Positions 44,875-53,720 of a stretch of 64,000 nt of DNA are shown here, piece by piece. The DNA is taken from contig NZ_NGJN01000004.1 in NCBI RefSeq assembly GCF_002266855.1, positions 124,001 through 188,000 of the forward strand, written 5' to 3'. The notes under the pieces are model-generated. The model was given only the letters and a program-made list of their open reading frames with translations. It did not search any database and was not told the origin of the DNA. A program made the translations under genes and the position numbers. Origin of the DNA: Winogradskyella aurantia. GTDB taxonomy: Bacteria > Bacteroidota > Bacteroidia > Flavobacteriales > Flavobacteriaceae. Every line of letters begins with the position of its first letter. The stretch's first letter is position 1.

Positions 44875-46035
44875 TTAAATTGAATTATTTTTAGGTTTCA
44901 GTGCTATTTTCTTATTATTTACCAAAACGAAATCGATTTCGTGGCCTAACTGAATTTCTAGTTTTTCATCCGTTTGAACCAAAGTACCCTCCGCGTCAAT
45001 TTCTCTGTGAGCATAAAATGTTTTTGGCTCTACAAGGGCTTCCACAATAGGCGTGAATTGAATGACTCCATTCTTTAAGTCTTCTCGATATTGAATGACA
45101 ATATCAGTTAAAGTCTCGTCTTTAATGATGGACTTAGCATTCTTTATAACAATATCTCGGAAGTTTTTAACATTTTCAGGAATTTCCTGATAACCTTTAT
45201 AACTAGCCTTACTAAAACCCTTGGCAATCGAAAATAAACCCTGACAGATGCTCAAGAATAGTAATCGCCTCACCTCTTCTCTTTCATAATCATTTGTAAA
45301 ATGTCCAGCTTCATACAAAACGGTAGGAACACCTAAACCTTGAAAAGTGTCTCCGACACAATTTAAATTGAATTCGTCATCGTATCGGCCAATACACCTT
45401 GGAATTTCCGTTTGCATATGATTATTAATATCAGAAATAAGTGCCATGGCTTCCTTTCTTGCTGGGGTAATACTTCGCTTGACATCCGAAGCAGGCGCTA
45501 AAAACGACAGGGTGGCTACATGACCTTTAGTTCCTGCACCAAATATCGTTCGTTGGCCATGAAGATTAAAGCAGTAGTCAGGTTTAAAGGCATCAAAGGT
45601 CGATCTCAAAACTTTACTTTCCGGTTGGGATAAGTTTTGGGCATCCCTATTTAAGTCAATCCCATTGGCATTTAACCGTGTATAACGCTGTGCCCCATCA
45701 GGATTTAAAATGGGAATTGCCATCAACGTACAATTGGTTAAAATAGTCGAGGCCACATTATTATCCTTTAAAAACAGATTAAAACAATCGCACAAAGCTT
45801 TAGTAGTCGTTGATTCATTGCCATGCATCTGTGACCATAATAAAATCTTTTTAGGGCCTTCACCAATTCTTAAACCGTAGACCGGTTTTCCTTCTACCGA
45901 ATAACCAAGTGTTGAAAGCCACGTTCTTGGAATAGTCTCAAGCCATTTTTCAAGGTCTGAATTTGTAACATATCGACCGTAAAGGGCCTCAGATTTTACA
46001 TCTAGATAGAGATTATTTAACGTCTTTATAGCCAT
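44875..46035 (-). CDS. M14 family zinc carboxypeptidase
   Basis: 386 residues, no signal peptide. Zinc ligands are His71 and Glu74 (WSQMHGNEST) and His159 (NLHGQRTIFG); substrate-site text is NPDGAQRYTRLNANGIDLNRD (about 111-131), and the catalytic glutamate is Glu242 (LYEAGHF). Likely a cytosolic peptidase removing C-terminal residues or processing a modified peptide; the substrate is unknown. About 100 extra residues follow the catalytic domain. It is divergent from the XRE regulator at 46339. Confidence 0.9.
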   Translation of the reverse strand: MAIKTLNNLYLDVKSEALYGRYVTNSDLEKWLETIPRTWLSTLGYSVEGKPVYGLRIGEGPKKILLWSQMHGNESTTTKALCDCFNLFLKDNNVASTILTNCTLMAIPILNPDGAQRYTRLNANGIDLNRDAQNLSQPESKVLRSTFDAFKPDYCFNLHGQRTIFGAGTKGHVATLSFLAPASDVKRSITPARKEAMALISDINNHMQTEIPRCIGRYDDEFNLNCVGDTFQGLGVPTVLYEAGHFTNDYEREEVRRLLFLSICQGLFSIAKGFSKASYKGYQEIPENVKNFRDIVIKNAKSIIKDETLTDIVIQYREDLKNGVIQFTPIVEALVEPKTFYAHREIDAEGTLVQTDEKLEIQLGHEIDFVLVNNKKIALKPKNNSI

Positions 46036-46054
46036 CTGAATTTATACATCCCTA

Positions 46055-46062
46055 CAAATGTA
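46055..46062 (-). promoter_or_regulatory. -7 promoter element for the M14 carboxypeptidase gene
   Basis: Minus-strand TACATTTG (exact TAnnTTTG), 19 bp before the ATG at 46035. Confidence 0.55.
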
Positions 46063-46074
46063 ATCATTTGATAT

Positions 46075-46088
46075 TTTACATATGTAAA
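46075..46088. promoter_or_regulatory. 14-bp palindrome TTTACATATGTAAA, candidate operator
   Basis: A perfect two-fold symmetric sequence lying 12 bp upstream of the carboxypeptidase -7 element, where a regulator could control RNA polymerase binding. Confidence 0.45.
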
Positions 46089-46116
46089 CACTTTGCACAC
46101 TAGAAAATGCGACAGA

Positions 46117-46134
46117 AGTATACAAAAGTATACA
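46117..46134. promoter_or_regulatory. Tandem AGTATACA sites, 10-bp period, candidate operator
   Basis: AGTATACA at 46117-46124 and again at 46127-46134. Each contains the palindrome GTATAC. The exact helical-turn spacing suggests binding of two protein units on one DNA face, perhaps the adjacent XRE regulator. Confidence 0.4.
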
Positions 46135-46298
46135 GGTTTTGATTTAAAGGCTGATGTTAATTATGAATTTTTCAATTGACTATTATTATTACATTTTAAT
46201 ATCTTATTATCAATATTTTAAAACATATTACTTAATATTTAAATTTAAATTTATTTTTCAAATAAATAGTTTTATAATACAATTACCAATCTAATGTT

Positions 46299-46306
46299 TA
46301 CTTTTG
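46299..46306 (+). promoter_or_regulatory. -7 promoter element for the XRE regulator gene
   Basis: TACTTTTG (exact TAnnTTTG), 32 bp before the ATG at 46339. Confidence 0.55.
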
Positions 46307-46338
46307 TAACGTATATTTAATGAGAATTACAGTTTACA

Positions 46339-46713
46339 ATGATAAACTCAGGAGAATTTGCAAAACGACTTCAAAAAGTCATAGATCATTATGACGAAAC
46401 AGCTTCAGGTTTTGCCGAAAGAATTGGAGTGCAGCGCTCCAGCATTTCACACATACTATCCGGCAGAAATAAGCCCAGTTTAGATTTTGTAATGAAGGTG
46501 CTTGGCGCCTACCCCGAAGTAGAATTATATTGGTTGCTCAACGGTAAAGGCTTTTTTCCTCCTAACAGCAGCCTATCGAACATACAGACAGACCCTTTAG
46601 AGAGCAACACTACCCAGCACTCAAGATTGCCAATAGAACCAAAATCGAATACTGAGATTGAAAAAATCGTTATTTTCTTCAAAGACGGTACTTTTAAGAG
46701 CTACACGCCCTAA
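46339..46713 (+). CDS. XRE-type helix-turn-helix transcriptional regulator
   Basis: 124 residues. The HTH spans about residues 5-65 (FAKRLQKVIDHYDETASGFAERIGVQRSSISHILSGRNKPSLDFVMKVLGAYPEV), the common Bacteroidota form, with WLLNGKGFFPP closing the domain. A polar linker rich in S, T, N and P follows, then a short conserved-looking end (EIEKIVIFFKDGTFKSYTP) that may bind a ligand or partner. It could be autoregulated through the repeats in its upstream region. Confidence 0.92.
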   Translation: MINSGEFAKRLQKVIDHYDETASGFAERIGVQRSSISHILSGRNKPSLDFVMKVLGAYPEVELYWLLNGKGFFPPNSSLSNIQTDPLESNTTQHSRLPIEPKSNTEIEKIVIFFKDGTFKSYTP

Positions 46714-46730
46714 CTGAATAAGCTATTTAT

Positions 46731-46738
46731 TACCTTTG
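46731..46738 (+). promoter_or_regulatory. -7 promoter element for the small lipoprotein gene
   Basis: TACCTTTG (exact TAnnTTTG), 14 bp before the ATG at 46753, so the leader would be very short. Confidence 0.5.
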
Positions 46739-46752
46739 TAAAAATTAATTTG

Positions 46753-47139
46753 ATGAAAAAGGCAACCCTTTTCTTTACGTTACTCGCTTTCTATGGGTGC
46801 TTTGAGATTGAACGGGATTGTAGCGCTTTTAAGACGGGTAAGTTTGAGTTTAAATATGTCCTAAATGGTGTTGAGAAGACCGGTAGTTTTATACGTACAG
46901 ACTCTTTAAATATTGATTTTTATGAAGATACCGCCGACACGTCTTCGGTACGATGGATCAATGACTGTGAATTCATTCTCACAAAGTTAAACCCTCAAAC
47001 TAATTCAGAAAAGGATGCCATTCATATGAAAATCCTATCAACAACAGACAACTCTTATACGTTTGAATATAAACTCGCTGTAAAAAAACCTAACAGACCG
47101 TTGCGCGTTGAGAAAGGTGTTGCCACAAAAATTGACTAA
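46753..47139 (+). CDS. Small putative lipoprotein, conserved in Flavobacteriaceae
   Basis: 128 residues from the ATG at 46753 (a TTG just upstream is also in frame). The N-terminus KKATLFFTLLAFYGC gives a signal sequence with a possible lipobox cysteine at 16. The mature part is a small beta-rich domain with DCSAFKTGKFEFKY, RTDSLNIDFYEDTADTSSVRWINDCEF and IHMKILSTTDNSYTFEY. I recognise this type as sometimes labelled DNA topoisomerase IV in databases, which is wrong: it has no topoisomerase feature. Function unknown. It lies 5 bp before the TerC gene. Confidence 0.75.
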   Translation: MKKATLFFTLLAFYGCFEIERDCSAFKTGKFEFKYVLNGVEKTGSFIRTDSLNIDFYEDTADTSSVRWINDCEFILTKLNPQTNSEKDAIHMKILSTTDNSYTFEYKLAVKKPNRPLRVEKGVATKID

Positions 47140-47144
47140 AGTCC

Positions 47145-47948
47145 ATGCTAGATTTCCTTCTGTCTTCAGACGCCATAATCGCCTTGCTCACCTTAACATT
47201 CCTGGAAATCATTCTCGGAATTGATAATATTGTATTTATTTCTATTGCCGCCAATAAGCTCCCAGAGCACCAGAGAAGTAAAGCCACTAATATTGGACTG
47301 GTTTTAGCCATGCTACAGCGTATTGCCCTATTGTTTTTTGTATCCTTCTTAATTGGTTTAAACGAGCCTTTTTACACGATTAAGAACACTTGGCTTAGTA
47401 TCTCCATAAGTTGGCAAGCCATCATATTATTTTTAGGTGGCCTATTCTTGATTTATAAGAGCACTTCAGAAATTAGGGAAAAGGTAGAAACACCAAGTCA
47501 TGACAAAGATGGTGTTAAGTCTAAGGTAATTAAATCGCTTAAGCAAGCCGTCATTCAAATATTAATAATCGACTTTATTTTTTCAATTGACTCTATTCTT
47601 ACGGCTGTAGGTATGACCAATGGCCTTCATCCAAATAACGACTATAACCTTGTTTTAATGATTATAGCTGTTGTTATATCTATTCTAGTCATGATAGGCT
47701 TTGCTAATCCTATCCGTAAATTCATTGACCGCAATCCAAGCATACAGGTTTTGGGTTTAGCATTTTTAATCTTGATTGGTTTTATGCTAGTCACGGAAGC
47801 CGCTCATATCTCAGACACCGAGTTCTTTGGTAATAACGTGGGGGCTATCCCTAAGGGTTACCTATATTTTGCCATTGCTTTCTCACTTTTTGTGGAGTTC
47901 TTAAACCAGAAAGCCTTTAATAGAAAAAAGTTAAAAAATCACAAATAA
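47145..47948 (+). CDS. TerC family integral membrane protein
   Basis: 267 residues, about seven membrane helices. The family signature is EIILGIDNIVFISI (about 23-36) and a second acidic-helix pattern in IIDFIFSIDSILTAVGM (about 143-159), the pair of aspartate-bearing helices shared by TerC/YoaE proteins. Family members are linked to tellurite resistance and, more recently, to manganese export. The substrate here is not determined. There are no other ter genes nearby, so a metal role is more likely than a tellurite operon. Confidence 0.9.
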   Translation: MLDFLLSSDAIIALLTLTFLEIILGIDNIVFISIAANKLPEHQRSKATNIGLVLAMLQRIALLFFVSFLIGLNEPFYTIKNTWLSISISWQAIILFLGGLFLIYKSTSEIREKVETPSHDKDGVKSKVIKSLKQAVIQILIIDFIFSIDSILTAVGMTNGLHPNNDYNLVLMIIAVVISILVMIGFANPIRKFIDRNPSIQVLGLAFLILIGFMLVTEAAHISDTEFFGNNVGAIPKGYLYFAIAFSLFVEFLNQKAFNRKKLKNHK

Positions 47949-48169
47949 TATTAATTAGTTAAATTCTAACATAAGTATGTATGAACTTATTAATAACATT
48001 TCGATTAGGGCAGATAAGAATAAATTTTTTTAAAATGAAGTATTAGAGCGTAAATTTCAGGCTTCTTGACTAAAATATAGTGGGAAATACCAATAACAAA
48101 AACTACAATTCATATATTTCTTAAATTTTTTAAAAAGATAAAAGAACCCAAATCTTAAAAAGTTAGGTA

Positions 48170-49618
48170 ATGCTATTCAATTCAATAGACTTTGCGATAT
48201 TCCTACCTATAGTTTTTATTCTTTATTGGTTTTTTTGCCACAAGAATTTAAAACTCCAAAATTTACTTATTGTAGTAGCGAGTTATGTGTTCTATGGGTG
48301 GTGGGATTGGCGCTTCTTATCACTTATTGTTTTTAGTACAGTTGTCGATTATTCTATAGGCATTGCACTCTCTCGAGAAGAAAATAAAAAGAAGAGAATA
48401 CTATTTCTATGGCTTAGTATTATGGTCAACTTAGGATTTCTTGGTTTTTTCAAATATTACAACTTTTTCTTAGACAACTTAATTACCGCATTTACGTTTT
48501 TCGGAATTAAACTTCATGCCAGTTCTTTAAAGGTTATATTACCTGTGGGCATTAGTTTTTACACCTTTCAAACATTAAGTTACACTATAGATGTATACAG
48601 AAAAAAACTCACCCCAACTAAGGATTTTATAGCATTTTCAGCTTTTGTTAGTTTTTTTCCACAATTAGTTGCTGGACCTATTGAGCGCGCAACAAATCTG
48701 TTGCCTCAATTTTACACCAAACGAAAGTTTGAATATAACAAAGCTGTTGACGGACTTCGACAAATACTGTGGGGAATGTTTAAGAAAGTAGTTATCGCTG
48801 ATAACTGTGCTGAATTTGCAAATGAGTTTTTTAATAACCACACCGAATATGGAGGAAGTGGATTATTATTAGGAGCTTTATTTTTTACATTTCAAATTTA
48901 TGGAGATTTCTCTGGTTATTCGGATATAGCGATTGGCACGTCTCGATTATTTGGATTTAACTTAAAACAAAATTTTGCGTTTCCATATTTTTCAAGAGAT
49001 ATTGCCGAATTTTGGAGACGTTGGCATATCTCTTTATCCACTTGGTTTAGGGATTACTTATATATACCTTTAGGCGGAAGCAGAGGCGGTACAACTATGA
49101 AAGTGCGCAATACATTTATTATTTTTATTATCAGCGGCTTCTGGCATGGCGCCAACTGGACCTTTATTGTGTGGGGCGCGCTAAACGCCTTTTATTTTCT
49201 GCCTTTATTACTGACAAATAAAAATAGGTCCAACATTGGAACTGTTGCCGAAGGCAGATTGCTCGCATCATCAAAAGATATCTTAAACATTACTTCAACT
49301 TTTTTACTCACAATACTTGCCTGGGTATTTTTCAGAGCTGATTCTGTTAATCACGCATTGGAATATTTAGCTGGGATATTTTCCAATAGCTTGTTTTCTG
49401 TTCCTAGTTTCGAAAATAGAGCACATGCCGCTGAAGTTTTAATACTAATAGGATTTTTAATTATCATTGAGTGGCTAGGAAGAGAATCTCAATACGGCTT
49501 AGAGAAATTGGGTCTTAATTGGAAACGAAGCCTTAGAATAGCTTTTTATTTAGGTATTGTTTGTCTAATATTCTTATTTGTTGGCAAAGAACAAGAATTT
49601 ATATATTTCCAGTTTTAG
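48170..49618 (+). CDS. MBOAT O-acyltransferase, AlgI-like
   Basis: 482 residues with about 11-12 membrane helices. Signatures: LPVGISFYTFQTLSYTIDVYR, VAGPIERATNLLPQF, EFWRRWHISLSTWFRDYLYIPLGGS, and the catalytic histidine in ISGFWHGANWTFIVWG. It should pass acyl (usually acetyl) groups across the membrane to a sugar, as AlgI does for alginate. The gene behind it encodes a probable SGNH-like partner, so the two form an acetylation pair, lying 7 kb from the polysaccharide locus. Confidence 0.93.
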   Translation: MLFNSIDFAIFLPIVFILYWFFCHKNLKLQNLLIVVASYVFYGWWDWRFLSLIVFSTVVDYSIGIALSREENKKKRILFLWLSIMVNLGFLGFFKYYNFFLDNLITAFTFFGIKLHASSLKVILPVGISFYTFQTLSYTIDVYRKKLTPTKDFIAFSAFVSFFPQLVAGPIERATNLLPQFYTKRKFEYNKAVDGLRQILWGMFKKVVIADNCAEFANEFFNNHTEYGGSGLLLGALFFTFQIYGDFSGYSDIAIGTSRLFGFNLKQNFAFPYFSRDIAEFWRRWHISLSTWFRDYLYIPLGGSRGGTTMKVRNTFIIFIISGFWHGANWTFIVWGALNAFYFLPLLLTNKNRSNIGTVAEGRLLASSKDILNITSTFLLTILAWVFFRADSVNHALEYLAGIFSNSLFSVPSFENRAHAAEVLILIGFLIIIEWLGRESQYGLEKLGLNWKRSLRIAFYLGIVCLIFLFVGKEQEFIYFQF

Positions 49619-49619
49619 C

Positions 49620-50564
49620 ATGAAAACTTTTTTAAAAAAAATAACCGTCTTTTTATTATTGGTAGTTCTTGTAGTAACATTAATTGTCGTGGGTTCTGAT
49701 TTTATAATTAAAAGTCAGTCAAAATTTACTGTTAACAAGGATGTCACTAAGTTAATTCTTGGACATTCCCATTCACAATGCTCAATAAACGATAGCATTC
49801 TTAAAAAAAGTATTAACCTATCTGCGTCGGGTGAATCCTATTTCTATAATTACCAAAAATTAAAAAAGATTATTGGTGACAACCCACAGATACAAACTGT
49901 GTTTATAGAATTTACAAATAATCAAGTTGACAGCGTAATGGATGATTGGACTTGGGGCTATGAAAAAATGTCATTTTACCTCCAATACTACAGTTCATTT
50001 ATGGATTCCGAAGATTTTAATTTACTGCTAAAACACAACTCGACAGACTTATTTGCAAGCTATTCCATAGCGACTAGGAAGCATGTCTATCGTATTGTTA
50101 AAGGTGACTATAACTTAGCTGACGAAATTGGCAATTATATGTACACAAAACAAAGTAAAGTAGAAGAACTGATTTCTAACAATAATTTTAATTCGAGTAT
50201 TTCTGAAAGCCATTCAATTTCTGAGACTAATATTCAATATCTAAGAAAAATGATTAAATATTGCAGAGGTAATAGTATTGAAGTCTTTCTTATTAGAAGC
50301 CCCCAGCACCCGCTCTATGCGGATTTAAGCAATGAAGATGTATACCAAAATATATTGAAAACAAGATTTGATGATGTTGATTTATTAGATTTCAATGGTA
50401 TGAAATTCCCTAATAGCAATTATTTAGACCTACGACATTTAAATTACAAAGGAGCTAATAAATTCACTACACTTTTTGACAACCTGATTGAAAATAACCT
50501 CTTATATTCAGCCAATAAGCAATTTTTGATTGATGAAGCTGTTAGAAATTTTAACAAAAAATAA
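49620..50564 (+). CDS. SGNH-like membrane-anchored partner of the MBOAT protein
   Basis: 314 residues from the ATG at 49620, one base after the MBOAT stop; longer readings would need a TTG and overlap. An N-terminal membrane helix (about 7-26) is followed by a periplasmic domain. LILGHSHSQCSIND (about 42-55) could supply an SGNH-type serine or histidine, and DLRHLNYKGANKF (near 278) gives the Asp and His of the third block. The pattern resembles the periplasmic acetyltransferases (AlgJ/AlgX-like) encoded with MBOAT genes. The assignment rests on motif shape and context, not on strong similarity. Confidence 0.7.
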   Translation: MKTFLKKITVFLLLVVLVVTLIVVGSDFIIKSQSKFTVNKDVTKLILGHSHSQCSINDSILKKSINLSASGESYFYNYQKLKKIIGDNPQIQTVFIEFTNNQVDSVMDDWTWGYEKMSFYLQYYSSFMDSEDFNLLLKHNSTDLFASYSIATRKHVYRIVKGDYNLADEIGNYMYTKQSKVEELISNNNFNSSISESHSISETNIQYLRKMIKYCRGNSIEVFLIRSPQHPLYADLSNEDVYQNILKTRFDDVDLLDFNGMKFPNSNYLDLRHLNYKGANKFTTLFDNLIENNLLYSANKQFLIDEAVRNFNKK

Positions 50565-50586
50565 ATTAAAGATAGTTTTTAATTTT

Positions 50587-53238
50587 CTAAAACAACCTCC
50601 CTTGACCCTTACTACCTCCTGCATTGTGGTCATCTGATTTGTTGTTTGAGGCCTTCGATGAATTAATTTCATCGGTTCCGCTCAGTGTTTCTTCATCTAC
50701 AACTTCAAGCTCATCGGCAGGCACCTGTTTTGGTGGCTCATAGGGCAATGGTTCCAACAAACTAATCTGATTTATTTTATCTTTAGTCAATTGATTTCCA
50801 AGAGCATTAATACCCTTTATCGCAATAAACTCTTCAAGGTTAACTTCCATATTGGGTTTACGGTCCTTGCCGCGTTCCTTTGTAAATTCCACATCAGCCA
50901 TAGGCTTCCAATCGGTGGATACAATCTCTAATTGCGAATCGGAATGATCTGAAATAAAGCTTTCCTCCTTACCTTCATTCTCTATTAAAAATCGTTTTAC
51001 ATAATAGCGCTCTTTCTCACCATCATAGTAGATGGCAGAGATGGGTTTTTTAGGAATCCACTTCTCCAAGACAATCATATCACTGTCAAAATGTGTTGTT
51101 AGTTCTGGAATTATAGTTTTTACCAACCCAGATTGTGTTATAATCAACAAACGATCTTCCCCTCTAAATTCGCCTATAAGCTCTCCTCGTCCATCCACAT
51201 TAAGGCGCTGTACCGTATCATCAAACCAAATTTTACGTGGTTTTAGGGTAGAAACACCTTTTTCCTTAAGCTCTATACGTTTTATAGCATATTTTGTAAC
51301 CAGATTGCCTTTAGACCCTCTTCCCTTAATAAGGATATCAGCAAAATCTAGGTCCCATTTAAGCTTTTTAATGCTTCCAGCTTGGCGCAAGAGTATTGTG
51401 ACCACCTCAGCTTCACCATTTGGGTTAGCTGAAAAATACCAAACTACCGAGTTCTTGTTGCCATTCGTTAAATCATACTCCCTGTCGCGCGTTATGCTGG
51501 TAACGGCAAAGCGTTTTACATAGGATGGCCCTCCTTTTCCATCGCGATAAATCATATTATAGATGGTTCGCTTGTCTTTTTTCTTAAACACCGCGACATG
51601 GATAATATTTTTGCCAACAAACGTTTTAGAATCCACTTTAGTGACCATCATTGTGCCATCTTGGGTAAACACTATGATATCATCTATATCACTGCAATCA
51701 CAAACATATTCATCACGCTTTAAGGATGTCCCCACAAAACCTTCTTCCCTATTGACATAAAGCTTTGTGTTTCTAATTACAACTTTGGTAGCGTCTACAT
51801 CATCAAAAACACGGATTTCAGTTTTCCGTTCCTTTCCGTTTCCATAATCTTTTTTAAGACGCTCAAAATACGCGATAGAATAATCTATAAGGTTGGCCAA
51901 GTGATGTTTAACCTCAGCTATTTGTGCTTCTAGGGCATCTATTTTTTGCTGGGCCTTCTCAATATCAAATTTTGATATACGCTTTATCCTGATTTCTGTT
52001 AACCTCACGATATCATCTTCGGTAACAGCGCGTTTCAAATTTGTTGTAAACGGCTTTAAACCTTTATCTATAGCACTTATAACACCTTCCCAGGTTTCTT
52101 CCTCTTCAATATCGCGATAAATCCTATTTTCAATAAAAATACGCTCTAAAGATGCGAAATGCCATTGTTCTTCATACTCCCCAAGCTTAATTTCAAGTTC
52201 TTGTTTTAAGAGCTGCACCGTATTGTCTGTTGAGCGTCGGAGCATTTCAGTTACACCTACAAAAAAGGGCTTGTTATCCTCAATTACACAACCCAATGGA
52301 GAAATAGACACTTCACAGTTTGTAAAGGCGTACAAGGCATCTATGGTTTTATCTGGAGAAATCCCGGTAGGTAAATACACTAAAATCTCAACTTCAGCGG
52401 CCGTATTATCTTCTATACGTTTTATTTTGATTTTACCCTTGTCGTTAGCCTTTAAAATAGAGTCAATAAGCGTTGACGTTGTGGTTCCAAATGGAATTTC
52501 AGATATCACTAAGGTGTTTTTGTCCCGTTGTGAAATTCGTGCCCTTACCCTTACTTTTCCTCCTCTTAGTCCGTCATTATAACTTGTCATATCAGCGATA
52601 CCGGCCGTCGGGAAATCTGGTACTAACGTAAAGCGTTTACCTTTTAAATGCTTAACGGAAGCGTCTATGAGTTCAATAAAATTATGAGGAAGGATTTTTG
52701 TAGATAAGCCCACGGCAATACCCTCGCCACCTTGCGCAAGAAGGAGTGGAAACATCACAGGAAGGTTAATGGGCTCCCTCCGTCTGCCGTCATAGGACGC
52801 TTGCCATTCTGTGATTTTTGGGTTGTAAACAACATCTAGGGCAAACTTTGATAGCCTTGCCTCAATATATCGTGAAGCTGCAGCTCTATCGCCGGTTAAT
52901 ATATTTCCCCAGTTACCTTGGGTATCTATTAATAAATCTTTCTGTCCTAGCTGTACCATAGCATCAGCAATACTGGCATCACCGTGAGGGTGATATTGCA
53001 TGGTATGACCTACGATGTTGGCCACTTTATTGTAACGCCCATCATCCAAATCCTTCATGGAATGCATAATGCGACGTTGTACAGGTTTAAAGCCATCTTC
53101 AATTGCCGGAACAGCACGTTCTAGTATAACATATGAAGCATAATCCAAAAACCAATCCTTGTACATTCCTGTAACCTTGGTAATGGTTTCCTGACTGCCA
53201 TTCTCTTCCTGTACCGATTCATCATGTTCTTCTGACAT
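50587..53238 (-). CDS. parC: DNA topoisomerase IV subunit A
   Basis: 883 residues. The breakage-reunion domain has YHPHGDASIADAMVQLGQ (82-99, the quinolone-determining region) and the DNA-cleaving Tyr124 in AASRYIEARLS. A long coiled coil and a C-terminal beta-propeller follow (EEGFVGTSLKRDEYV, RGSKGNLVTKYAI). There is no canonical GyrA box, which supports ParC, as does linkage to a ParE-type gene. A polar tail of about 45 residues ends GGSKGQGRLF. It decatenates and relaxes chromosomes with ParE. Confidence 0.95.
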   Translation of the reverse strand: MSEEHDESVQEENGSQETITKVTGMYKDWFLDYASYVILERAVPAIEDGFKPVQRRIMHSMKDLDDGRYNKVANIVGHTMQYHPHGDASIADAMVQLGQKDLLIDTQGNWGNILTGDRAAASRYIEARLSKFALDVVYNPKITEWQASYDGRRREPINLPVMFPLLLAQGGEGIAVGLSTKILPHNFIELIDASVKHLKGKRFTLVPDFPTAGIADMTSYNDGLRGGKVRVRARISQRDKNTLVISEIPFGTTTSTLIDSILKANDKGKIKIKRIEDNTAAEVEILVYLPTGISPDKTIDALYAFTNCEVSISPLGCVIEDNKPFFVGVTEMLRRSTDNTVQLLKQELEIKLGEYEEQWHFASLERIFIENRIYRDIEEEETWEGVISAIDKGLKPFTTNLKRAVTEDDIVRLTEIRIKRISKFDIEKAQQKIDALEAQIAEVKHHLANLIDYSIAYFERLKKDYGNGKERKTEIRVFDDVDATKVVIRNTKLYVNREEGFVGTSLKRDEYVCDCSDIDDIIVFTQDGTMMVTKVDSKTFVGKNIIHVAVFKKKDKRTIYNMIYRDGKGGPSYVKRFAVTSITRDREYDLTNGNKNSVVWYFSANPNGEAEVVTILLRQAGSIKKLKWDLDFADILIKGRGSKGNLVTKYAIKRIELKEKGVSTLKPRKIWFDDTVQRLNVDGRGELIGEFRGEDRLLIITQSGLVKTIIPELTTHFDSDMIVLEKWIPKKPISAIYYDGEKERYYVKRFLIENEGKEESFISDHSDSQLEIVSTDWKPMADVEFTKERGKDRKPNMEVNLEEFIAIKGINALGNQLTKDKINQISLLEPLPYEPPKQVPADELEVVDEETLSGTDEINSSKASNNKSDDHNAGGSKGQGRLF

Positions 53239-53243
53239 CTTCT

Positions 53244-53720
53244 CTATCCTTGTTGTTTATGCGTTTTGTTTTCTTTTATGATTTTGCGCAATGATTGTCT
53301 GATATACCTTAATTTTTTAGGCTTACAGAGCGTGACATTGAAACGCTCCTTGCTTAATTTTCCATGTTTCGACTTGAGGGTTAACACCAACGCCTTATAT
53401 ACTAAATAATTATTGATTCTAAAATTGACCAACTCTTGTCGAGCAAACTCAACTTGCTTTCCCCTATAGTTGATATACTCGGTTAAAATCAACCCTTTAT
53501 TAATTATATAAACCTTGTCGCCATCACTATCGTATTCAAAATAGCGAGCTATGGCATAAAACAAAATCATCACAACAAAAAACCCAATAATAATATACCA
53601 TGTAATGTCTGGGTAAATATCTAGCGACTTAAATACGGCGGCCAATAGAATGGCGAAAATCACCAAAACAAAATAAATAGAAATTACGGTATTTCTAACT
53701 TTTCGATTGTCTGTTCTCAT
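53244..53720 (-). CDS. Small membrane protein encoded between parE and parC
   Basis: 158 residues: two N-terminal membrane helices (about 12-30 and 38-60) then a small cytosolic beta domain (about 62-145: [19 protein letters not shown]-type strands, [31 protein letters not shown]) resembling bacterial PH-like domains. The start overlaps the parE stop by 4 bp and its stop is 5 bp before parC, so it is translationally tied to both. Function unknown. Confidence 0.8.
   Translation of the reverse strand: MRTDNRKVRNTVISIYFVLVIFAILLAAVFKSLDIYPDITWYIIIGFFVVMILFYAIARYFEYDSDGDKVYIINKGLILTEYINYRGKQVEFARQELVNFRINNYLVYKALVLTLKSKHGKLSKERFNVTLCKPKKLRYIRQSLRKIIKENKTHKQQG

Larger units (their letters stand above)
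46036..46338. other. 303-bp divergent regulatory region, peptidase / XRE regulator
   Basis: No gene. It holds a -7 element for each direction (46055-46062 minus, 46299-46306 plus), a 14-bp palindrome (46075-46088), and two GTATAC repeats spaced 10 bp (46117-46134). The rest is extremely AT-rich (46190-46285). Confidence 0.7.

Noticed and set aside
46753-47139. Label DNA topoisomerase IV for the small lipoprotein
   Set aside because: The protein is 128 residues with a signal sequence and no topoisomerase motif; the true subunits are at 50587-53238 and 53717-55573.
47145-47948. Tellurite resistance operon based on TerC
   Set aside because: No terA, terB, terD or terZ nearby; a lone TerC-family gene is common and probably serves metal transport.
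49578-49619. TTG start giving a 14-residue longer SGNH-like protein
   Set aside because: It would overlap the MBOAT gene, and the ATG at 49620 directly precedes a normal signal-anchor.
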